From: Selaginella moellendorffii
Lineage: Eukaryota; Streptophyta; Lycopodiopsida; Selaginellales; Selaginellaceae
Length of the DNA stretch: 64,000 nt
NCBI RefSeq assembly: GCF_000143415.4
Contig: NW_003314301.1
Span: 990,702 to 1,054,701, forward strand
Direction: 5' to 3'
Shown here: one piece after another, positions 33,747 through 44,812 of the stretch
How positions within the stretch are numbered: position 1 is the first letter of the stretch
Layout of the letters: each line of letters opens with the position of its first letter
Made by a program: the position numbers and the translations under genes
Notes under the pieces: model-generated
Database searches by the model: none
The model's input: the letters and a program-made list of their open reading frames with translations, nothing else
What the model was told of the DNA's origin: nothing

Positions 33747-35266
33747 TGTAAGCGACTAATTTTTCCATTCTACTTTAGTCACTTAACCACATCTCCGACC
33801 ACTTGGAGGAGTCTCTTTCACAACCTCCGTAAGTCCAATTTGGGACTTGAGGCTTGATAGCCCCGAGAATGGCATCTATGCCACTCAACCTTAGCACTTG
33901 GTCCAAGTGCTCCACGTGTCCAATCTCATGATCGACACCCCAAGGTACCCCCGACATATTGGCCCGTTACGCTAAGGCCATGCCCATTCACCTTGGTCAC
34001 ACCTTTGGTTTAACGCCACCGGCATCATAGTCCCATCTCTCAAAGACTGGGCCATCCGTCCGTGAGTGATCATCCCAGATCCACTCCTTAGCATCCCTAG
34101 GATGCCTGCAGATATGGGGAATAGCCTTCCCCGACATCTCTTTTCCAGTTCCCACCAAATCCCTTCTCGTCCATGGTTGTGTTCGCCAACACTGCCACTG
34201 GATCAAGGCCCACAAGCCCAACCACTAAGTCCAACTGTCCTCTGGGACTTCCTCACTGTGTGACTATGTCCTTGGTCACCACACCAGAGGGCTACTCCTC
34301 TTCCTTTCCGCAGTCTGGGACTTTGGGGCAACATTTCGGAACACCGTGGCCATATGCGGGTCTCGTGGGTACTCTCCTTGCCTTCTGCCCTTGGGTGCTC
34401 TAGCCATGGGCTTAGAGCGAGGTTCTGTTGAGCCACACTAGGTATCCAAGTAAGTAGTGCCACCCACACTTGGACTGGGAGCATCGGCCAGTCGATCTCT
34501 CGGGGGAACTAGAGCCGGCTCTTGAATACTTCACCAAGCTACCCCACTTGTCGGTCCGTATTCACTCTAGTCTTGGACTTCCCAGTGGTCAGCTCATCAC
34601 CCAACACTGGGTATGGCCTTCCTGGGCCAAAATGGCCTTTCCTGGCCAAACTGGCTCCACTGCAGTCCTCCCCCCTACTATACTTTTGGAGCTCACCAAA
34701 TCCCCCAGGGTCTGGGAGACAAATGCTTTGGGCTTTCACCCTCTCAAACTCGAACTCGGACTCGGACTCGGACTTGGACTCAGACTCAAACTCGGACTCG
34801 GGCTCAGTCTCGGCCTCGGCCTAGGCCTTAGTCCCGATCTCGGTCCCGGTCTTGGTCCCAGTCTTGGTCCCGGTCTCGGTCTCGACTTCGGACTCCATCT
34901 CGGGTCCATCTCGGACTCCATCTCGGACTCCATCTCAGGTCCATCTCAAACTCCATCTCGGGTTCATCTCGGACTCCATCTCGGGTCCATCTCGGACTCC
35001 ATCTCGGGTCCATCTCGGACTCCATCTCGGGTCCATCTCGGACTCCATGTCGGACTCCATCTCGGGTCCCTTTTTGGAGCCTCGCTTATTGCTCGCTTCA
35101 TGCTCGTTCCTCAAACATTTTGTTGGGAGTTCCACTCCCGCTCTTGACCTTTCTAAGTCGGAGCTTTTGGTCCAAACGTGTTACGCTCGTTTGGCTTTTG
35201 CTTCGGCCACTACCACGTGGCACCCTTTCGGCTCCACTTTAGGGCCTAGGGATTTTGTGTCTCACA
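33747..35266 (-). repeat. Right (5') LTR, 1,520 bp
   Basis: Complete LTR in reverse orientation, next to the primer-binding site. The tandem-repeat tract lies at about 34,740-35,070. Long open frames inside it are products of the tandem repeat, not genes. Confidence 0.9.
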
Positions 35267-35271
35267 AGAGT
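35267..35271. repeat. LTR element target duplication, right (AGAGT)
   Basis: The copy of AGAGT directly after the right LTR; the older repeat A continues from here. Confidence 0.9.
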
Positions 35272-37860
35272 TCATAGGTGAGTCGAAGTCCTATATATCC
35301 ACAACCATCAAACATAAGGTAAAGCTCAATGGGTTAATTCAAGTTCTACATAGCTATAACCATCAAACACAAGTCAAGAGGCTTTATAGAATGTTTCAAG
35401 TGAAAGATAATTATAGCACATGTGGTTTTTACCCTTTATTCTATAATGATTTACCATAGGATAACCACGAAGCAGAACCTAAATCCTCTATGTGCCACAT
35501 GTCACATGCCATGTGTTCAAAAGATAGTGGTTTGGAACCCAAATTTCAGGGCCTTGGGCCACTAAACGAAGGAACGGAGCCAAATTCCCAAGCATGGAGC
35601 AAAAAAGCGAAGGAACCGAAGAAAAGTAACTCCTAAGCATACAACCTAAGGAGTGAAGAAATAAAAGCATGGAACGACTTGGAACAGTCTTGGAGGATCT
35701 AGCATCCCAATGCCATGACCAGCATGCAAAACGGAACAAAACAAAGTTTGGTGCTATTTTAGCATACCGGTGGCCTAACGTAAGGATATAGGTACTCCAT
35801 CAGCTAGCATGATGTGTAAGCTTAGACCCAAGTCAATTGCAAAACAAAGAAAAGCATCCAAGTGGGAGCTAAACTATGCTTTAGGTTAGTTGGCCATGCC
35901 CAACTTGCCCACTATCCCTACTATACATTTGAAACCTTTCCTTTGAGGAACACACACTTTGGGCTTTCACCCCAATCCTCCTTTAGTATCAGGAGTTAGT
36001 CTCTGGGACAAGCTCTAAATATGGAATATCCTTAGATTATGAATTTGGACACGAGATGAACACCATTGTGTTCAGGACAATTTCTACATTCTGTAGATAT
36101 GCCAAATGGACAAATTTAGGCATTTTTCATAAATAGCATTTGGGACCGGAATGACACTAACACAAAGGGCATGATAGCAAGGGTGTTTGGCAAACACGGT
36201 AAGCTATCATCCAATAATATTAAGGGATTAATCTCAATATACAAGGGTTCTTGTCACTAGCTAGTGCAAGACATAACAAGATGGGAACTCTTTATCGGGT
36301 TAAGTATACTTAGTTAATAGTACGTAGGAATTTTATCCTTATGCTTATCCAGTTTAAGTACACTTGAAATGCCCAATTAACTCCACTAGCAGAAGAAAGA
36401 CTAATAACAAGTCCAGGAATACCTACCTCCTGCCATTGTGGTAGTAAAGAAAGAATATTCGAAAGAACAACCAATAGATAACTTTTAATACCTAAAGTTA
36501 CATTTGCGACACGTTCCCCCCCGTTAGGGAAGATCTACGTCCTTGTCAATGCATACTCCAGTCTAAACCACCAACAAGGAAAAAACTTTAGAAAAAGATC
36601 ACAGTGATCACATTATGTGAGAAATGCACCAACTTAAATGAGTTATAGTAACTTCTTTGTCTAATGCAAATGCACTACCAACTCAGACACCTTCCGGCTG
36701 TTGCCAACAAGGAAATAACCAACAGAGTCAACCACCCTTACTACTCTAGGTGTCACTCAATTTACAAAAGTGTGATATGTCCTTGCCTGCAGGGACATAG
36801 AGAGAGAAGCCAAAGGCCCCAACCCTTATAAACAAAGAAACCAAATCCGTCGGTAAAGTTTAAATAAACTTTTATAAACAGGTAGTTAGAGTTGTTTACA
36901 CGGTCACACCCTTTTTACGAAATAAAGAATATCGACAAAGAAGCAAGTGATGTGACCAATCGACAATAGTTACCCCATAACTAAAGATTTCACTATACAC
37001 ACAAAGTGCGGAAGCCAGTCTGCCTATATTGGCCCAAACTAAAAGATCAATATATAGACAATATCAAAGTTAGAGACAATGAAATTTTAAAGACTTAATT
37101 ATTAGTGAATAAATCTTAGATTAAAACACAAATGTATTCTAAGTAAGTTATCATTTGATAAACCAGTATTATAGTATAGGAATCACCAAGATCACTATAG
37201 TTGGAAAACATAGGATTCACTATCTAACAAAATTCAATAACTAATATATATCATTAATAACACTCAATGATAAAACTTAACTATCAAAGATTGCAAATAA
37301 CATACTAAACAACTTATGAAAGACAGCTCAAATAACACAAAGTATCATTGAGAGATAAGTAAAAAGCTCGCAAATGTATCACCCAAAGGTAATAACATTC
37401 AACCTATCAAAATCAGTTATAGTAATAATCAACAAAACAAAGTGAATACCGTAAAACCAATAAACACTTATTCATGCCGACTATCACACTAACCAAGTTT
37501 AATAGATCCTGTTCAACAATACGAAGGAACTCAAGTTGCTTAAGTAATCGTTAGCAACATCCTATCGATGTCTTAAACCCAAAAGACCAATCTAGAATAT
37601 ACTACAAAGAACATGTGGTAATGCGAAAAACCATAAGCCATCAAAAAGAACAATTAACCATCATAAAAGATTATCAATCATCCCATCAAAAAGAGATATG
37701 CAGAATCATTGTCAAAGAAAGAATTTACCATCTCGAAGAATAGCGAATTATTTTATATTAACAATAATCAAGTAAAACCTTTTGACAAGGATAATCAACT
37801 ACCTTAGATGATAATCAATCATCACCAATGATTGTTAAATGCAAAAGGCAACTTCAACAT
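35272..37860. repeat. AT-rich repeats, no gene
   Basis: The first ~110 bases continue repeat family A. About 35,390-36,260 is a family B copy in the same orientation as 430-960. The rest is AT-rich with no credible frame. Confidence 0.55.
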
Positions 37861-37865
37861 CGAAG

Positions 37866-39698
37866 TGTGAGACACAAAATCCCTAGGCCCCAAAGTGGAG
37901 CCAGAAGGGTGCCATGTGGTGGTGGCCAAAGCGAAAACTAAACAAGCGTAACACGTTTGGACTAAAAACCCCGACTTGAAAGGTCGAGAGCGGGAGTGGA
38001 ACTCCCAACAAAGTGCTCAAGGAACAAGCACAAAGCGAGCAATAAGCGAGGCTCCAAAAAAAGGGACCCAAAAAGGACCAACACATGACACGTGGAAGTG
38101 TCCGAGATGGACTCAAGTTGGAGTCCGAAGTGGAGTCCGAAGTGGAGTCCGAGATGGACCCGAGTTGGAGTCCGAAGTGGAGTCCGAGGTGGACCTGAGT
38201 TGGAGTCTGAAGTGGAGTCCGAAGTGGAGTTCGAGAAGGACCCGAGATGGAGTCCGAGATGGACCCGAGATGGAGTCCGAGATGGACCCGAAATGGAGTC
38301 TGAGATGGATCCGAGATGGAGTCCGAGATGGAGTCCAAGGCGGAGTCCAAGTTGGAGTCCGAGGTGGACCCGAGATGGACCCGAAATGGAGTCCGAGGTG
38401 GAGTCCAAGGTGGAGTCCGAGGTGGACCCGAGATGGACCCGAAATGGAGTCCGAGATGGACCTGAGATGGAGTTCGAGATGGACCCGAGATGGAGTCCGA
38501 GATGGACCCGAGATGGAGTCCGAGATGGACCCGAGATGGAGTCCGAAGTTGAGACCGAGACCGAGACCGAGACCGGGACCGAGACCGAGATCGAGATCGG
38601 GACCAAGACCGAGACCGAGGCCGAGGCCGAGACCGAGGCCGAGCCCGAGTCCGAGTCCGAGTCCAAGTCCGAGTTCGAGTCTGAGAGGGTGAAAGCCCAA
38701 AGCGTTCGTCTCCCAGACCCTGGGGGGTTTGGTGAGCTCCAAAAGTATAGTAGGGGGGAGGACTGCAGTGGAGCCAGTTTGGCCAGGAAAGGCCAGTTTG
38801 GCCAGGAAAGGCCAGTTTGGCCCAGGAAGGCCAGACCCAGTGTTGGGTGATGAGCTGCCCATTGGGAAGTCCAAGACTAGAGTGAACACTAGCCGACAAG
38901 CGGGGTAGCTTGGTGAAGTGTTCAAGAGCCAGCTCTAGTTCCCCCGGGAGATCAACTGGCCGATGCTCCCAGTCCAAGTGTCGGTGGCACTACCTACTTG
39001 GATACCTGTCGTGGCTCAACAGAACCTCGCTCTAAGCCCATGGCTAGAGCACCCAAGGGCAGAAGGCAAGGAGAGTACCCACGAGACCCGCATATGGCCA
39101 CGGTGTTCCGAAATGTTGTCCCAAAGTCCAAACGGTGAAAGGGAAGAGGAGTAGGCCTCTAATGCAGTGACCAAGGATACGGTCACATGGTGAGGAAGTC
39201 CCAAAGGATAGTGGGACTTAGTGGTCGGGCCTGCGGGCCTTGATCCAGTGGCAGTATTGGCGAACACAGCCATGGACGAGAAGGGACTTGGTAGGAACTG
39301 GAAAAGAGATGTCGGGGAAGGCTATTCCCCATATCTGCGGGCATCTTAGGGATGCTAAGGAGTGGATCTGGGATGATCACTCACGAACGGATGGCCCAGT
39401 CTTTGAGAGACGGGACTATGATGCCGGTGGCGTTAGACCAAAGGTGTGACCAAGGTGAATGGGCATGGCCTTAGCGTAACGGGCCAATATGTCGGGGGTA
39501 CCTTGGGGTGTCGGTCATGGGATCGGACACGTGGAGCACTTGGACTAAGTGCAAAGGTGGAGTGGCACGGAGGCCATTCTCGGGGCTAGCAAGCCCAAGT
39601 CCTAACTGGGACTTATGGAGGTTGTGAATGAAACTCCTCCAAGTGGTTGGAGGTGCGGTTAAGTGACTAAAGTAAAATGGAAAAATTAGTCGCTTACA
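37866..39698 (+). mobile_element. Solo LTR of the same family, 1,833 bp
   Basis: It starts TGTGAGACACAAAATCC and ends AGTCGCTTACA in plus orientation, flanked by CGAAG at 37,861-37,865 and 39,699-39,703. Its tandem tract (about 38,100-38,690) is longer than in either LTR of the full element. Open frames of up to 364 codons here arise from the tandem units (Arg/Thr/Pro/Ser or Asp/Gly/Trp patterns) and are not genes. Confidence 0.93.
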
Positions 39699-39703
39699 CG
39701 AAG

Positions 39704-41589
39704 CTAATGAGCCAGAATGCCTTCCTTAACAAATTCTAACAAATGAACCACAAGCATGAAAACTCAAGGAACTAAAAGCTCGAAAATGTTTATAGCCAAA
39801 TCTTGTATAATAATGATCATGAGTCTTGCATGAACTAACTTCAATGTTAAAAAAGAAATTATGGTATAACCCACAATATCCTCTTTAACACATCTATAAG
39901 CTAAACTTCATAAATGCAAAACTAATGAAGAGTATTTTTGCATCAATCCAAAATTAATGATCTATGTTTGTTATTTTACATATGAGTATTGCATGAACTA
40001 ACTTCAATGCTAAAGAAGAAATTATGGTATAACCCATAATATCCTCCTTAACATATTTATAAGCTAAACTTCAGAAATGCAAAGCTAATGAAGAGTATTT
40101 CTGCATTAATCCAAAAGCCAAAAATAACAAAATTATGCTCAACAAGTGACCACTAAACCGATCCTCCATGAATCCGTTTATAACAAAACATAACTCACTT
40201 CATAACAAGCATAAAAAGAATCATTAATGATCAATATATTCCAACTCAAATCCAATAAAGATTTAAACATTCCAATATTGATCACTAATTCTTCCGCTTC
40301 TAGAGTTAATATAGTCTATGATTAAATCACTTTTCAAGAAAAAGCTAAAACACAACCCCTACTAAATAATCTTATCTAGAACATAACTGATTCAACTTGC
40401 CACTCAATTAATTTGCACAATACAGTTGCTAATTGACAAATGCACAAATGCTAATAACACAAAGTTATAGCCAAATCATTAACACTATCTCTATTGAGAC
40501 CAATGAAACTTAATATCAATCCTACGGAGAGACATCTCATTTCACTTAAATCTTAACATTAATAATATCAACAACAAGACATCACTTCTATGCCATCAAC
40601 ACCAAAACAAAGCTAAAAAAAAGCAAGAGTGAATCACCACCCAAAACTCTCTAACAGCTAAGCTAACCAAAGTTGAAGATATTTTAATCAGTATCCAAGA
40701 CTAATCCTTCAATAATACTCAGATACAAATAACACATCATCAAGAAATGAATCACCACATCCAAGATTCAATGTAATCCAACTCTACAGACTAAATGTAA
40801 TTAAATGATATTGACAAAGGAATCGATATGCCAACATAGAAAAACCATGTAAGCCATGACATGACCCTACGCAACACTATCAGATAAAGCAAGTCTATCA
40901 TTGCTAAATTATCATCAAGTGAAGTAAGTATCAAAAGTCCTTAACGAAGTCTAAAGCAACCAACAACCACTTTTCAACTTGCCTTCACAAAACCCAAACA
41001 CTAAACTCATGCCATCAAGTCATATACTTGTCTAATATGAATGTAACACCCCAAGTATGAGATATAGGTTCATGGACAAACAAGAACTAAATAACCACTC
41101 AAATTTAATTTAACTGCAATAAGCTCACCAACACGTTTAGCTGTTAGCTCTAAGCATACATTGAAGAGGCTAGCTATACATGACCAACACTTAGTCAAAA
41201 CTAAAATGAAAACTCATATTGGTACATAACCTCCTTATAGACAAAGTTATAGTAAGGTATTAACATCTTAACCTCAAACAACTAAGTTGGACATCACCAT
41301 CTTAAGCCAAGGTATAGGGCCACCAAGACCAAATCAAGATCAATAAGAATTCACTACTCTCACAATGTTTAACGAAATGCAAAGTGCAACCTACCACCAA
41401 ATACAATACTAAAAAAAGAAAAGCACAAGGGTCACCTTTCTAGAAAAATGTAACGACCACTTTTTTACACCAACTCCAGACTCTATCCAACTCAATTGCC
41501 TTAGCCTCAAGAAAGCAACATCCCTTTTAGGCTATATCATACAAACTACATACTAAGGTTTAAACAAACCAAAGTCAACTCCAACCCTT
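39704..41589. repeat. AT-rich DNA with a ~164-bp direct duplication
   Basis: The segment from about 39,821 to 39,960 is repeated at about 39,985-40,122 (shared 'gcatgaactaacttcaat' and 'aagaaattatggtataac'). No gene recognised. Confidence 0.6.
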
Positions 41590-43389
41590 TCACTAGTTTG
41601 TATTAATTGTCTCTGGGACAAGCTTGAAACTTACTAAATATAGAATGTCCCTAAATCTAGATTGTGAATTTAGACATGGGATGAATACTATTGTGTTCAG
41701 GACAATTTCTACATTCCATAGATATGCCAAATGAGTAAATCTAGACACTTTCCATAAATAGTATTTAGGACTGGAATGAGACTGATAGCGAGGGTGTTTA
41801 GTAGACATGGTAAGCTATCATCCAGTGATATTGAGGGACTAGTCTCAATACGCGAGAGTTTTTGTCACTAGCCAGTGCAAAACATAATGAGACGGGAACT
41901 TCGTACTAGGCTAAGTATGCTTAAGCTAATAGTATATAGGAATTCCGTCTTTATGCTCATCCTGTCTAAGTACACTCAAAATGTCTAGTTAACTCCACTA
42001 GCATAAGAGGGATTAATAACAAGTCTAGCAATACTAACCTCTTATCATTGTGGCAGTAATAAAAGAATATCCAAAAGGATATTTAATAGATAACTTTTGA
42101 TACTTAAAGTCATATTCACAACAATAGTAGGTAAGTTATGTATAGTTGACCAATTTAAAGCATAGTCTAACTCATGCCTACATGTCTATCCTTGTTTTAT
42201 GTTTAGCTTGGGTGTAAAATTAAGTGTTCTACCATATTAGCTAATGGAGTATTTATATCCTCGCATTAGACCATTAGTATATTGAAATAGTGTAAAACTC
42301 CATTTAGCTCTATTTTGTATGCTAGTTTTAGCATTAGGATGGTACTTGCTCTAAGACTATTCCTAAGTTACTCCTTAATTATATCTCTTTGCTCATTGGG
42401 TTATATGCTCAAAAGTTTTTTTATGTTTTGATTCTTTCACACTTTGACTATATGCTCTAGAGTTTGGCTCCATCTTTTTGTTTAATGGCTCAAAGCCCTA
42501 AAACTTGAGTTTTGCTTTGCTACTCTTGGTGCACATATTTAAGGGTTTAAGTTTCACTATATTGCTCTTAGTCCACATGTCTAACGATTTAGATTCCTTT
42601 TCGTAGTTTTCCTATAGTAAATCACCATAGGGTAAAAAGTGAAAACCACGTGCCTCATATCACCCTAGTCCTAAAAGATAGTATTTGGGACAAAATAAAA
42701 TATTAAATATAGAATTGTGTCAGATTGTAAATTTAGGCCTAAAAGCAATACCATTGTATTGAGGACAATTTTTATATTCTATAGATATATCTAATTAGCA
42801 AATCTAGGCATTTTTCATAAATAACCAATGAGACTAAAATGGGACCAAAATATAAAGCATATTAGTGAGAGTGTCTAGTGGATATAGTGAGTTATCATGT
42901 TGTGATATCAATTCAAGTATACATAAGATAGTTGATTTCTAAACTAGCTTAGGCAGAAACCAATAAGGGGGATCTTCTATTATTATGGCAGTAAGAAGAG
43001 AATATTTAAATGGATTTACTCTATAAATATTTCACCTCATTTGGGTCAAATAGGCAATATACCATAAACTTGTTTACTATTGAACTCTTGAAATTGAATA
43101 TAAAAATTAAAATTTTGAAAGAATCTAGAATAATTACTTTATTAAACTTTTCCAACAAAATAATTTACCATCCATGCTATAAGCTTCACTAAAATATACC
43201 CATCCTACTTTTATCACATCCTTCAATATTTTGTTGAGTTGTTTATTAAAGAGTATACCATTGCCAATAATGGTACACTCCACATGATATGGTTGTTGAA
43301 GAAAAAACCTTTTCACTCTAGATAGATGACTTCTACCATTGTATTTAATGCAAAATAAAAATTCCCTGCTAAAAAGATCTCTATAATAG
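41590..43389. repeat. AT-rich repeats of family B, both orientations
   Basis: 41,590-42,120 parallels 35,990-36,500, and 42,130-42,780 parallels 3,340-3,990. A 'gagactg...aggacaatttctacatt' module recurs. No gene. Confidence 0.5.
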
Positions 43390-43640
43390 TAATCCAATGT
43401 GACTCCATACCTAAAATTCTTTGCAACATTTTAACACAATCTGGTGAAAAAGCATACAAGGCTTTAAATTTTAATACATTCTAAGTCACATTTTTTAATG
43501 TTAATTATGTAGATATATTTTTATAGTTATGATTTTCTGTTATTAAACTTTTCTCTGTTTGTAATCAAGGTTGTAATATTTCTTATCACTAGAGTTTGCA
43601 TGAGTTGGATACTTTAAATATTGAAAAACTTTTATATCAA
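43390..43640 (+). repeat. Repeat family A, diverged copy
   Basis: It shares 'tttgcaacattttaacacaat', 'aatcaaggttgtaat' and 'agagtttgcatgag' with 2,470-2,690. Confidence 0.65.
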
Positions 43641-44084
43641 CAGTTTGCATGCTTACTATAAGTTTAATGGCTGATCTTGTTATATGACAAGTCTTCAATC
43701 ACGTGACTTAAAATTTAATGTTTACCATTTTGCATTGTGTGCTGAAAAAGTATTCTAACTCTAATGTTTAAAAAAGTTGGCATAGCTTTGCCACCAAACT
43801 TTACTAAACAGCATCTTTACATAATGTTTTGTGTTTACTTATTTGTATATTTGCAAGGAAGCAAATATCAAACTTTGAAATTTTTGTTTATCTGGTAATG
43901 ACAAGTGTGAGTTTCTGAAACTTTACCATTTAGTAATGTATTTTTTTAACCATGGATGCAAAAGCAAGCAAAGCAAAATGGATTTTATATTTAAGTTAGT
44001 CATTTAATTTCCAGAGTTTTTAGGTAATCACAAACATTCTTCTAAAGCTATAAATAAAAAGCACCCTTCCCTGGCCGGTCTCCA
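43641..44084. other. AT-rich intergenic DNA
   Basis: No gene or repeat recognised. Confidence 0.45.
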
Positions 44085-44812
44085 TATCCTTCATTTCTCT
44101 TTTGAAGATTCCATAGGGCGGTTCAGGGAATAAATATCTTCAATGCCTAATCTGTGCCAACAACATAGCTACACACCACGCCTTAGAACTACTGATCGTA
44201 TAAAAAGAGAAATTTGAGAAATCCAGGCCTTCCGGGGAACTCGTAGAGAAAACGATCTCCTCCAGATATCTGGGGAGAAAAGATCACTGCATTTGGTCCA
44301 GCATCAAAAGTGTACGCTGCCTGGAATGTTCTCACATCAATGTAACGAAATCTGATTAAATAAAAAAATACCTGAGGACTTCCTTCCAGTGCTCCACGAG
44401 TCCAATGATCCTTCTGGAGGTATCGTTCATGTAGCAAATTGGTGGAGAGGTGTCTAGGCAAGTTGCATGGAACTGGTTGCTGTCCGCGCAAGTCAACTTG
44501 GCGAAGGAAGAGAAATCGCGTTTGGACAGAGCTTCTTCCATCTCCGTGATTCTCTTTGGCACTACTCCCTGTTTGGGAATATAAACTTACATATGCCAGG
44601 AAGTCAAAATCGAGAGAGAAAAAATCACCTTGGCTCGATAATGTAGGAGTGGACTTGTCTGGACAGACTCTTGCATGCCCGATGTATTGCTCACTTCTTT
44701 CTGCCGCGAACGAACTCAGATAAAATCACAATAGGTACACTCAGAACTTCCAAAGCTTCATACTTGCCCACAAATCACAAACTTGTGATGCTCTACAAAC
44801 GGAAATCATTTG
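44085..44812 (-). pseudogene. Partial duplicate of the MVD gene, 3' half
   Basis: This aligns by eye with 48,970-49,840: part of the last exon, the TFDAGPNAV exon and the [15 protein letters not shown] exon (44,562-44,360), with remnants of exon 6 further upstream. Introns are retained, so it is a DNA duplication. It is interrupted by changes (stops in the TFDAGPNAV exon, altered exon 9) and has no 5' exons. It abuts the 3' end of the ROCO gene, which separates it from the intact MVD gene. Confidence 0.85.

Larger units (their letters stand above)
28768..35266 (-). mobile_element. LTR retrotransposon without coding capacity (LARD-like), 6.5 kb
   Basis: On the minus strand the element begins TGTGAGACACAAAATCC and ends AGTCGCTTACA, with TG...CA ends and a 5-bp AGAGT duplication. 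Next to the right-hand (5') LTR, 33,731-33,743 on the minus strand reads TGGTATCGGAGCC, one mismatch from the usual plant initiator tRNA-Met primer-binding site. Next to the left LTR a purine-rich GGGTGGTAGAGT fits a polypurine tract. The ~4 kb interior (29,698-33,746) has only short frames and no recognisable gag, protease, RT or integrase motif. It is either a non-autonomous LARD-type element or a thoroughly decayed one. It lies 80 bp from the DNA transposon, inside the same older repeat. Confidence 0.9.

Noticed and set aside
34470-35277. Long frames of 225 and 141 codons in the right LTR
   Set aside because: Same tandem-array effect inside the LTR; no conserved domain.
37883-38977. A 364-codon minus-strand frame and several 230-270 codon frames overlapping it
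   Set aside because: They are read from the tandem GACTCG/CTCCATCTC arrays of a solo LTR. Open frames exist in many phases on both strands and encode only low-complexity repeats.
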